64,000 bases of DNA, from NCBI RefSeq assembly GCF_001625215.2, contig NC_030383.2:57092949-57156948 (forward strand). Reading direction: 5' to 3'. Shown piece after piece: positions 35,307 to 46,483 of this stretch. Source of the DNA: Daucus carota subsp. sativus (taxonomy: Eukaryota > Streptophyta > Magnoliopsida > Apiales > Apiaceae). Made by a program: the position numbers and the translations under genes. Each line of letters opens with the position of its first letter. The first letter of the stretch is position 1. A model generated the notes under the pieces. The model did not search any database, was not told the origin of the DNA, and was given only the letters and a program-made list of their open reading frames with translations.

Positions 35307-36914
35307 GTTTGAAGACCTAAGTTCTAATTCCTAGACGTATTATAGCAGGGAGTTACTAGACGTATTAGTTTGGAGTTACTAGTCTTTGCATAGTAAGAAA
35401 GAGAAAGACCATGATCTAATAACTAAGATCAATATCGGCAACACATCAAATTTGCAGGTAGAAGATCGTTTCGAAGAACAAACAAACACTACCCCAATGG
35501 TTCTACATAGATTTTCATGAAAAAATAGGGAGTTATATTGAGAATTTTACCGTATGTTAGAAAATAAGTCTTGTAAAATTTTAGATTTATATTGAGATAA
35601 TAACGGGGAGTTACCTACCAAGAATTATATTTATAGAGTTCTAAAGGCTATTTCACCTACTATAAGAAATACATTCTTCTTATAATAAGAATCTCGAGTT
35701 TTAGGAGGAGTTCGGAGACTGGACTCGTGTGTGGTATTTTCTTTTTCTTAGATATACTTCCACATATTTTAACTACTAAATTCATAAGGTATTGCAAATA
35801 TCTATGTAATGTTTTGTTAATTGATTTGATAAACTAAAAATTCATCTTGTTACTTATTACAGTTTGTCATTATTAGTGAATATACTCGATTTGTCGTATT
35901 ACAAATAGTTGATGCAATATAGATGTACATCGATATCTTTGGAACTTTGACGACTATAATTAAAAATTTGGAATTTTAAATGTCAACCAACATGATATTG
36001 TAATAAATACGTAGATAAGATATTGTATAAAGTGTTTGAAATTTGTCGTGATCAATAAAACTAATAAGTTTGTCGTATTATAAATTAGTCATAAATTCCG
36101 TACAACGTATACAAATTTTGATAAGCCGGTAGGTATTACTATGTTAAGTAGACAGTTGAGATTCTTATATATGCTGACTACAACGAATGTTGAAATTATC
36201 AAATATCATTACACTCACACGTCCGCGCAACTATGTGCAAGCAAATAATTAGTTTAAAAAAACAACCAACTTAAATATCTTTTTTTATTGTGTAAAGGTG
36301 TATATCAACTCTAATATTTGTCATTGTAAAATATGTATTACGTAATGAAGTTATTTGGATTATATTAATAACACATTTAAAAAAATAGTTGATATCTTCT
36401 ATGTAGTGAATTTATAAACACTGATGGATAAATAAAATGTGTTAGATAAGGATGACAATATCTTATTTCTTTATACTAACTCTTAATTCATTGCAAATTA
36501 TTCATAAAATTAAAGGAAGTAAACTTAAAGTTAACACATTATATATGTTGTTATGGTTAACTAATGAAGAAATTAAAAAAAAATGAATCTATCCAAAATT
36601 AATTTGAAATGTGATATAAGGCTTCCTTTTCATCCTTATCTAATGTGAACAAGTATGCAATGTCATATGGATACTGTTTAAGCTCTACCAACTTTCATGA
36701 TATTGTTTTGTTTGTTTCCATAAATAGATGTAACTGCTCACAAACATGCAAAATCAATAAATGACAAAAAGAAAAAAGATGGCATACAATGCATGTCTAT
36801 CTATACTAAAATCATTTATCATGTTTATAAATATAAGAGTTTGTATGTGTATATGCAGAGTTAATCATAACTCAGAACTGAAGAGAAAAAGTAAGAATAT
36901 ACGAAAGTTAAGGT
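35307..36914. other. FLZ array unit B, upstream part
   Basis: Copy of 32070-33662 with scattered small differences. No independent feature is seen. Confidence 0.6.
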
Positions 36915-37494
36915 ATGGGCAATATGATAGTAAGCCTGAAAAACACCTCAAAATCAGTAGTAAATATGACTATTGAATTCGTGAAAAAGAGCATGAATAG
37001 TAGCAATTATACAACTACTACTTCATTTTTGTCGATTTTCTTTAATAGATTCAAAAATTCATCATCATCATCATCATCTTACAATCGTTCAGCTCAAACT
37101 TTTAGCCTGAATTGCAACCAAGTGAAGGTATAAAATGTATCCTCGATGATACAAATCAATTTCTTTTAAACTGTTTCATATGCGGCAAGGATCTCACAGG
37201 TCAAGACATCTACATTTAAATTTATATCTGGACTTTTAAACATATTGCGTGGGTGGATCACCATCTTCCCCAGTCATTATATACTTAAATAAATTATCAA
37301 TAAGAAATACAAAAATTATGATAATAAACTTATTTACTTTTATGTTTCAAGTTTTAAAAATTATTATTGTTTAAACAATGTTATTCATATGTTTTAAATT
37401 ATTGAGAAATGTTATTTGCAGGGGAGAATGGTCATTCTGTAGCGAGGAATGTTGTTTTGTGAATATGGAGGCAATATCTGAGAGATCCGATTAG
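36915..37494 (+). pseudogene. FLZ protein, copy B, broken
   Basis: Paralogue of the FLZ gene at 33663. The reading frame begins the same way (MGNMIVSLKN) and has an in-frame expansion of Ser codons. One base is missing near 37098, shifting the frame so that translation ends at the TAA at about 37131, before the zinc finger. The zinc-finger codons are still readable in the next frame (LNCFICGKDLTGQDIYI). The sequence then differs at the old splice donor, where a TAA now follows DIYI. The second exon (37422-37494) still encodes GEWSFCSEECCFVNMEAIS. It cannot make a full FLZ protein as it stands. Confidence 0.85.
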
Positions 37495-37853
37495 GTGGAA
37501 TCTCAAATATATTATCTTCTCAGTCATTCACTAGACTAGGAGCAGATGTATTGTGGGTGATTATCGATCTATAGGACTAAGTAGTTTGCATTAGTGCCTT
37601 TGATTATGTCTTTAGTATTTTCCTATTTAACATTGGACATGTAACTTGCTATTCAAACTTGTTATCCTACTAAGTTCTATGTATCAACATTGCTTGAAAC
37701 TCATATGAAGACAAGCCAACTTTGTTATTTTATATTAAAATGTTAGCTCATATCGAATGTTCTTTAAATTATTCACGACTTTAATTATTTTTTCAACTTA
37801 TGTTGGGCATTCCCGTAAATCTTTATCATACATATAAAGGTTCATTGCTTAAG

Positions 37854-38499
37854 TAGGGATGGCAACGGGTCGGGTTGGGTTTCTTGAGATCCAGACCCGA
37901 TCCATTATATTTCGGTTCGGTTCGGGTCTAGGTCCGGGTCTGGAAAATGAAGATCCAGATCCGATCCGTCGGGTTTTTTCGAGTTTCGGTTTCGGTTCGG
38001 GTATAAAAAAAAATGTGATACTTTAATTTTATAAAATTTAGGAATATAAAAAAAAGATTTTACAGGTTTCATTTAGTACAATCATTCATATTTTATTATT
38101 TTTATTATATTTAGATTTTTAATGCACAATAATTGAGAAAAATAAAATATTGATTAAATGAATATAAATTCTGTATTGCGCATATAAAATTAAGTTAAAT
38201 GTTAATATTCATACATAACAATTCATAATATTTCAATATATATACTTTACATTTAACATATGACGTATAGATATATAATATTTTGTATCGGGTTTTTATC
38301 GGGTTTCGGGTTCGGATCGAGTTTAAATTGGGTTTCGGATTTCAGGTCGGGTCTCGGTTCGGAATACCTAAGATCTAGATCCAAACTTTTTCGGGTCTAG
38401 AAATAAGATTCAGATCCGGACCCAAATAAAAAAACCGGGTTCGGGTAGATCCAATCGGGTCGGAATATGTTGGGTATCCATCGGGTCGGGTCATCCCTA
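37854..38499. mobile_element. Second chimeric non-autonomous hAT element
   Basis: Same ends and same mismatched flanks (TGCTTAAG left, GTTTGAAG right) as 34616-35306. It is slightly shorter (646 bp), with a small internal deletion near 38008. It supports repeated unequal exchange using the same hAT copies. Confidence 0.87.
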
Positions 38500-38893
38500 G
38501 TTTGAAGACCTAAGTTCTAAGTCCTAGACGTATTATAGCAGGGAGTTACTAGACGTATTAGTTTGGAGTTACTAGTCTTTGCATAGTAAGAATGAGAAAG
38601 ACCATGATCTAATAACTAAGATCAAGATCGGCAACACATCAAATTTGCAGGTAGAAGATCGTTTCGAAGAACAAACAAACACTACCCCAATGGTTCTACA
38701 TAGATTTTCAAGAAAAAACAGGGAGTTATATTGAGAATTTTACCGTATGTTAGAAAATAAGTCTTGTAAAATTTTAGATTTTTATTGAGATAATAACGGG
38801 GAGTTACCTACCAAGAATTATATTTATAGAGTTGGAAAGGCTATTTCGCCTACTATAAGAAATACTTTCTTCTTATAATAAGAATCTCGAGTT
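38500..38893. repeat. Truncated third FLZ unit
   Basis: It matches the first 390 bp of the FLZ array unit and stops abruptly after 'aagaatctcgag'. No FLZ exon is left. Confidence 0.85.
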
Positions 38894-40264
38894 TTTACTT
38901 TGTATGATATAATATTGTGATTGTTCATCCCCTTTTTCTTTACTTGGGTTAAATATACTTCTAGCATCTAGTGCATTCTAATCGGATAAACTTACTACAC
39001 GCGTATGTGTTTTTTGTGTGCGCGCGCGTGTGTATAAATATATCGCATGTCCTCATTTCGGTAAGTGATACTACTCTACGTATTTAACGGTTGCCAAATA
39101 ACTTAAGCACTTTGTTTTTTTATTTTAAAATGTTAGCTCATATAGAATGTTAAATATACAATTCACATTTTTTATTATTTTGACCAAGGTGTTAAACGTA
39201 CACTTCGTATATCTTTAGTATTTTGTAAATATAATTATTTTCGCATCCAAGCTAATAAAATAAAAGATGTATGTAAGAAGATAAGTCTTGTAGGATTTTA
39301 CATTTATAATGAGATAAGAACAGAGAGTTACGTACCAAGATTTATATTTGTAAAAATGTGAAGTCTTTTCTGCCTACTATAAAAAATACGTTTTTTCTTA
39401 TACTGAAAATCTCAAGTTTTGGAAAGATTTCAGACTAGATTCGTGTGAGGTATTTGTTTTTCTTTCTTTTACTCTTATATTTATAACTACGTACACTATC
39501 AATATACGATTTAAAAAGCGAACATACTTTTAAAATACCAAAACTTAATTTTTAATTGGTGATTAAGTTATCCAACCTCTCTTTAAGCTTAATTAACCTA
39601 TTTCAAGATCTAACACTCTTCCGTAGCTCAATATAAGTCTAACCACCAAGTTGGATTAGAATGAATAAAAATATAATCAAAGAAATGATAACATCATGGA
39701 GTTGTGTTGAAAATTACCAGAGTCAATATCATCATGAAAACACAACTCATGATGTGTTATCAATTAAAAATTTTCTGATAATATCAAATTGATCTCCTCC
39801 ACGTTTTTCTTGAAGTTTGACTAGTCCTACCATGTGAAGATCATCACCGGTCCGTTGGTTCCCGTCTGCCCAACAAATATAAAATTTCAAACTTATAAAT
39901 AAAAACAAATTAACAAAAAAAATTGCATTCAGAATAATTCATACTGACCAATACATAATCTTTTTAAATAATCATCATTGGAAACCTACGTCAAGATTAT
40001 TCCAAAAAAAATAAAAATTATGAACCAATTCATAAAAATAAGAATACTTAACCTTGTACGGAAACGATCACGTTTACTACGTATGAAATAAACATAATTT
40101 TTGATATTTTAATAATATAAAAAATAGAAAATAAAAAATTTATTATCATCAATTTATTATCATTTGGTTAGAATATAGACATATATATGATTGTTATCGA
40201 GAAATAATATGGATGTTTGGCAAAGCATTTGAGTCTAGTCTCTTGTAAGATAGAATCACCTTAT
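38894..40264. other. Intergenic stretch with an older remnant of the FLZ unit
   Basis: Bases 39110-39150 and 39265-39470 resemble parts of the FLZ unit ('aaaatgttagctcatat', 'gagataagaacagagagtta') but are much more diverged, in an order suggesting an older unit. The rest, to 40264, shows nothing recognisable. A GT/GC-alternating patch lies at about 39006-39032. Confidence 0.45.
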
Positions 40265-41151
40265 CTCATATTGTGGCCGTTTGGGAAACCGACTTCCCAA
40301 CTTTTTCTACGGAAAAGCTGGCTTCTGCTTATGTGAGAGTGTTTGGCAAAAATTTTGAAGTGCTTATGTGGAGGCATGAGAAGCCCAAAAAAGAAGCTAC
40401 GTTCCCCAGCTTTTTTGAGAGTGCAACTTTTTCTCCTTCTCAATCAAGCCTGTTTATTATATCACTTGTCCAGAATACTTGCATGACAAATAAAACATGA
40501 TTATCTTTATTTTAAGATATTATTAAAATTAAAGCTCGCACAGTCTGTCTCAAGACAATATGTTCTAGTCATGGCTTTTTTTTTCTCGTAAAGTTAATTA
40601 CAAGGAATTTAAATGACAAATTATCTTGTATTATTGTAATCTATACTATACTATAATAAGCCAACATGGGTATAATTTGTAGTCCTAGGTTTTAGTTATA
40701 TTTTTTGGTTTGGTACTCTCCTTTTGGTACTACAAGTCTACAAATGTGGAGTCTATTAGTATTATAAACAGTTTCAAATACTAAAAACACTCATAACAAT
40801 ACATTATCATATAATATTTCATTAAAAAAATTATAATGATATTATAAATAAAATTATAAATATACAATTTTGAATATCTTTTTTTTAACAAGAACATTCA
40901 TATAACTCTTTTTAACTTTAACGTGTTCTATTTCAATATAACCATTACATAACTCTTTCTAACTCTAATCTTAAAAGTTATTGTTGTCAAAAAAATCAAG
41001 ATTACAAAATTATGTTGAAATTTGATTATCAGATTACTGAATCTTTCAAAGGTATTACACGATTGGCTACGTTTGGAAAAGATTAGAATTTTCTGATTTT
41101 TTTATTTTTAAATCTACGTGTACTAAATTCGGATTAAATGTACTAAAATCC

Positions 41152-41202
<51 letters not shown>

Positions 41203-41620
41203 GGTTTGTCCATTTTTAAGTAATCGGAAGAAAATATAGTCAGTTGAATAATATAATTCAATTAAAATTCAATCCATTAATACTAAAATACTAATAAAAT
41301 GATGTTAAAATTTAGATTATAAATAATAAATTACGAATTATATATCCGTCCGTGCTTCGCACGGGTTAAAGGCTAGTTTAAATAATAAGAGGTCCGTAAC
41401 TTATTTTTTTAAATAAAAGAAAACAAAATTATATTACAAAAGTATCAAATTGTACTAACTTATAAGTCAAATTACCCAAATACTAAATAATTTATAAGTC
41501 ACGGTATCCAAACACTTTTAATGACTTATAATTCTAAACCAACTTCTCACTTATAAATTACTTCTTTACTTTAAGCAATAAGTTACTTTTTTAAGCTCAG
41601 CCAAACGACCCCATCGTGTA
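40265..41620. repeat. Probable composite TIR element with a nested Helitron
   Basis: 'ggccgtttgggaaaccgac' at the left and 'gctcagccaaacgacccc' at the right are roughly inverted, as in Harbinger/hAT-type MITEs. The interior is split by the Helitron at 40640-41376. An open frame over 40273-40500 is made of this element's imperfect repeats and is not a gene. Confidence 0.4.
40640..41376 (+). mobile_element. Small non-autonomous Helitron
   Basis: It starts TCTATACTATACTATAATAA after an A and ends CTAG before a T. The hairpin CCGTGC-TTC-GCACGG lies 8-10 bases before the end. It is 737 bp, contains a TA microsatellite (about 41157-41199) and is non-coding. Its 3' end differs from the Helitrons at 14018, 30512 and 47419, so it belongs to another family. 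Confidence 0.82.
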
Positions 41621-42782
41621 AACAAAATTAAAGTCAACTTCACATTTTTAAACGAGTGAAAATTTAAAAATTCTAACTTTTTTAATTTGATTTTGCAAAA
41701 CATATAAGATCATTTAAAAACTAATTTATAATATTTTATTATTATATTAATAACTTTAATATCTAATAACTTGTAAATACTAAAAGAATCAATATATAAA
41801 AATCAAAAACTAAATTATTGATAGATTACTTTTTAAATAATAATATTTTGTTTAAAACTAAATCAAATTGTGTCATGAAAATCGAACGAGCAATAATTTG
41901 TCATACATACACCTTACAGTCTTCTCTCTTTAAACCCAAAGGGGCAATCTGAGAGAGAAACACAACCCTCCAATCAACTAGTGTACTGTATCAAACTATC
42001 TGCTTTTCTTCAAGCGGAGGAGGTAAAAGCATTTTAGTTTAATGTTCCTGATCTATATATTCATGTAAAGATTGTATTTTTTTTTTGTAAAGTTTCAATC
42101 TTTTCATCATATATGCACTCCAGATCCAATATATGTTCATAAAGATTTATCTTTTATAATTATTTGTTTGTAATTGCATCTTGTATTGTTCTTTTTGATC
42201 TCACAGGTTTATTTAGTAAAATGGGTAATTAGAGTTTTAGTTCAAATCAATTTTTCAAGTGTTTTAAATAGTGGGAATTATATTTTAAAATGATGTTTTG
42301 CCTGATGCAATTAGTTAAAAATTTTAGGACTTTGTTGTATTTTTAGCTTTTAATTTGAGTTGTTGAGCATAAGTTATTTGGGGTTTTGTCTCGTTGATGT
42401 TAAATGTATATACCCAGTTATGTTTCTGCATTTGACATGTGCAATTCTTTATGTAGCATAATTCTTTTTTCGGGTTTTGTCTAAGTGATGCAATTGTATA
42501 TGGATATTTTATTCGGGTTGTTTTAGTACTCCTAAGTCCTATGTGACTTCTGAATTCTAGATGTTGTTATATGAGGTGGAGCTTGTGGTTTAAATGTATA
42601 ATGCATTTAACAGCATTGTGGAACGAGGTTACCAGTTGGAATTATATCAGTGAAATGTTGTGTCATTTAATTTTATGTTGTGTTCTATCAGTTAGCGATG
42701 TTCAATAATCGACTAACGTTAATAGTTTACTTACTGTTGTTGATATGTATGATGTTTGGGTTTAGGCTTATTTGGGGAATCA
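41621..42782 (+). other. Promoter, leader exon and leader intron of ATP synthase g copy A
   Basis: A non-coding first exon probably ends at 42022 ('gcggaggag|gtaaaag'), followed by a leader intron of about 740 bp that ends 'tttag' at 42765. The CT/GA-rich stretch around 41925-42020 looks like the transcribed leader. Copy B has the same layout. Confidence 0.55.
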
Positions 42783-44135
42783 ATGGCGTCGAAATTGGCT
42801 CAATTAAAATCCAAGGCATGCCAAGCTAAACAGTTTGTGTCCACACATGGAAGTGCTTATTACAAACAGGTGCTAGAACAGAATAAGCAGTTCATCCAGG
42901 AGCCAGCCACTGTAGAGAAATGCAACGAGTTATCCAAAAAGTTGTTGTACACTCGTCTTGCCAGGTTATACTTTCTTTACCCTTTAGCTAGGCTGTGGGG
43001 ATTTATATATTCCTTTGTGTTTGGGGCATCACTTATATGTCAGGCTGTTTGAAATCTGCCATAGAATCAGCCTGCCTATGCTTTGAAGTTTTGAACTTTA
43101 ATAATAAAATTAACATTTGAAGTCATGTACCTTGCTATGATATGTTTGACTTGATCAATTGATTTGCGCAGGTGAGAACTATATCTGCTCTTAGATTTTA
43201 TTTCACGATTTTTCTCTCTTTTGCTATTATGTCTTGCCATGCTAGTACTTGTATGTAGCCGACTATACATCTGATAGTGTTTTTCACTTAGGTAATGATA
43301 TATTATTGGACTTGAGAATAAATGAATAGACCTTCAGAAGATCATTAGTTTGCTTTATTTCTAGAGAGCAAGTTTTGTATATGAGATTTTTCTCTTTCTT
43401 ATAATCAATTTACAAAATTCTCTAGGAAGGTTTTCTTTTTAATTTAAATTGTTGCTTCTGCTCTGTAATTATATCAGAGTGTTCAAAGTATATATTTATT
43501 AACAAGCGTGATGACTGCTAAAAAGAAAGTTCAATCTATTTATTTTATGCACCTTTTTCTTTTTTGTTCTTGTTCCTGTGATAGATCACAGAAATGACTA
43601 TATTGGACAATAACAAACTCCATTCACTGTGTGGGTTTTTTGTTTTGGGGGCAGGGTTTATTGTCTGATGTGTTGAACAAAGTTAATCAAGAAGCTCTTG
43701 GTTCCTGAAAGAAAAAATAATGATAACTGTTTACCTGAAGTTATTATCTATTATGTAAGATTGTTTGCAAGTACCAGTAATCTGTGCGCTATTAACTTGT
43801 CTAATCATAAGTTAGGAGAAGAGAATCAAATTGAATTGCATTATAGCACATCATTACCTTTTTTTGCCAAATTATGTATATATTAGATGCGAAAAGTTAT
43901 TCATTAGCATTTTGATCTCTTATCGTCCTCTTTTATATTTTATTACAGTATACCCGGCCGTAATGAGGCAATGTGGAAGGAAGTCGATTATTTAAAGCAA
44001 GCATGGAAGAATAGGAAAGACTTGAAAGTGGAAGATGCTGGCACTGCCGTTGTTTTTGGGTTGGAGTGTTTTGCATGGTATTGTGTTGGTGAGATAGTTG
44101 GAAGGGGATTTACATTTACCGGTTACTATCCCTGA
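42783..44135 (+). CDS. Mitochondrial ATP synthase subunit g, copy A
   Basis: Subunit g (ATP20) of the mitochondrial F1Fo ATP synthase, a small membrane protein of the Fo part that helps dimerise the complex in the inner membrane. Two coding exons, 42783-42964 and 43949-44135, encode 122 residues, the usual plant length. Typical plant features are MASKLAQLKSKACQAKQF at the start, IQEPATVEKCNELSKKLLYT, then KVEDAG, GLECFAWYCVGEIVGRG (a Gly-containing membrane helix) and the conserved end GFTFTGYYP. The start MASK is preferred; an upstream in-frame ATG lies nine codons earlier, within sequence that spans the leader-intron acceptor. The paralogue at 46484 is nearly identical. Confidence 0.93.
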
Positions 44136-44724
44136 AGTATGTGATAGCTTTGTTTACATGTTATCATTGGCAATTAGTTTTTACTGTTTTCCTTTTATCA
44201 CCAGTGTTCCAAGTCACCGGCACAATAGAGGCAAGATTTTTGCGTTGTTGCATACAATATATTGAGCCCAGAAACAATTGTTAGATTTTGTTGCTGTAAT
44301 AATCTATATCCGGCAGTATCATATCCCCTCAGTGGGGTTGCTTTTACTATGGATCGTGTTGATCCTTGTATTTTGGAAAGGCTTACTGATATTTTTTGAT
44401 TTGCAGTTTTTCTTCTTTTATATTAGGTATAGTTAATTTATTACCGTAGCATTGGCGAGATACTGTTACGTGGTATACTATTACGCTCTTATTTCTGGTG
44501 TGTTTCTCAAGTTCTCTTGTTCTGTGCAATGAGGGGGAACACACACGGGTTAAGTTTGTTTAAATTATTTAGTACTTGTTACACAAGTAGTTTGCCAACT
44601 ATTATTCAGTTTGTCCTCGTGTTAAGAGGGGAGCACATTGTTTTAAAGGTTGTTAAAGTTCCAAATATTGTACAACATAACATGAATTCATTACCTTCCT
44701 ATACAAAATACAATGACACCAAGA
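44136..44724. other. 3' flank of ATP synthase g copy A
   Basis: The first 200 bases align loosely with the 3' flank of copy B (shared 'aaacaattgttag' and 'ctatatcc' words), so the duplication included the 3' untranslated region. Nothing else is seen. Confidence 0.45.
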
Positions 44725-45191
44725 GGGGTGTATTGGATTGGGATTTTAAAGCTTTTTTTTGTATTCATGAAATCTATGGGTATTTGATTGGGATTGTTTG
44801 AAATCCATTAAAATCTTGAGGTTTGAGGTATTCAATTGGGATTTTAAATTATGCTACAAAATCTGGCGGTATTCAATTGGGATTTAAATTATGCTTTAAA
44901 ATCCGATGGTATTCAATTGAGATTGTTTAAATCTATTGAAATCTGATGGTATTCAAATGCCGATGGATTTTTTTGGATTTCATAAAATGATGAATTTTGT
45001 GGCATTCTTCAGTGTATTTTAAGTTTTTTGAAATCTCATAAAAATCAATGAGATTTTGAAGCATTGTGCTTAAATCCTATCAAAACTCTGCGACATTTTA
45101 TCAAGAATCCGCAAAAAATCAAAATCACATACAATCCATTAAAATCCATAAATTAAAAATAATCTATTAAAATATCAATTGAATACACCCC
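44725..45191 (+). repeat. GGGGTGTATT-type MITE with echoing subrepeats
   Basis: The ends are GGGGTGTATTGGATTGGG and, read back, GGGGTGTATTCAATTGAT. Inside are about five degenerate units resembling 'ggtattcaattgggattt'. It matches 23866-24312 (opposite orientation) along its whole length. No target duplication is evident. Confidence 0.75.
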
Positions 45192-46483
45192 GTTAAATTA
45201 CAAAATGGTAGCTAAATTTTACTGTGTAAAACCAAGATGTGCTTTCATCTTTTAAAAGTTGAGAATTTTGTTAAATCTGACCTCAAATTATGAATTATTA
45301 TGAAATAGAAGAAAAAAATTTGAACTTTCAACTCTCGTTTATTATAATTGAAATAAACATAAATAATGGGATGAGTTTGTTATTGCTGGAGCAAGAAGCA
45401 ACTATATTTGCAAAAATATCAAAAATATTTTGGTAAATCCAGTGATAATATGCCTACATAATAATTTATATATTTAAAATTTATGTTTTTAATAATTTAA
45501 AGAAATAATATTGACATTTAACAAAATAAATAAATCATGTTGACAATAAAAAGCAGCAATATGAGTCAAGCAGCTGGGTGAGAGAAAACAGAAAGCTCTA
45601 AACATTCATCAGCTGCAGCCAGTTTTCTTTCTGCTACAAGTAAACATCTTTATTCAAATCAATTCATTTCGTTTCGTTTTCAATGTTTATGATATTCTTC
45701 TTTTTTGATTAATGCTGCATATGAATTGCTCTAATTAAACTCAAATCTTGTGAGTGTTTCTTGGCACATATGATCTTTTTGTTATCTAAATGGAATCTTG
45801 TTGCGTGCCTTTTTGGCTTCATAGCTGAATTTTCGAAATGGGTAATTAGGGTTTTTGCTAAAAGTAGCCTAAAATTCATTTGTGAAATTGGGATTTACAT
45901 TTCTGTTATTATTTATTTATTTTTTTTGTTATTGAGCTATATATTTCATGTTCTTAGGGAGCATATATGCTTTGGGGTTTTGTCTTACTTATTGTATATG
46001 TATGCTTATGTACTGTAAATAGATCGTTTCAAACATTTTGATTCACTTTGTATGATGTTCTTTGGGGTTTTGTCCCAATTTCTGAAAATATGTAATCCGA
46101 AACTTTATTGTATACGGGCATTCATTAAGCCTTGACTTCTGGGTAATTTATAATAATATTTTCTGTATGATTTCATCGGTTGTAGGCGGGAAAGTGGGTG
46201 TAACATAGATAATATGGTTTAAGCACTAAATTTCTATATGCCAACTATTAAAATTTCAGTACGTATAGTGCAAATAGTAACATTGTAATTGAGGTTTTAG
46301 TTGATTTTTTTTCCAATTAATTGTGTCTCTAGTAGTCCATTTATCATGTTCTGTAGTTGGAATATCGTGAGATGTTAAGGTTACTATCTAATATCTATCA
46401 GTTAGCTGTTTGCTGAAACCTTTAACATTTCACTTGCTGTATTATGATGTTTTAGGTTTCGGCAGGTCTATTTGGGGAATTCG
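45192..46483 (+). other. Promoter and leader region of ATP synthase g copy B
   Basis: A probable non-coding first exon lies near 45560-45640 (ends 'ctgctacaag|taaac'), followed by a leader intron to about 46465, as in copy A. A frame at 45761-46018 is intronic and not a gene. Confidence 0.5.

Larger units (their letters stand above)
32070..38893. repeat. Tandem array of FLZ plus hAT units
   Basis: Three unit starts ('gtttgaagacctaagtt') lie at 32070, 35307 and 38500, giving periods of 3237 and 3193 bp. The first two units are complete and each contains an FLZ gene followed by a hAT element. The third stops after about 390 bp, just past 'aagaatctcgag'. Identity between units is high throughout. 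Confidence 0.92.

Noticed and set aside
40273-40500. Open frame MAVWETDFPTFSTEKL on the plus strand
   Set aside because: It lies at the end of a TIR-type element with 'gtttgg' motifs and has no splice partner or known domain.
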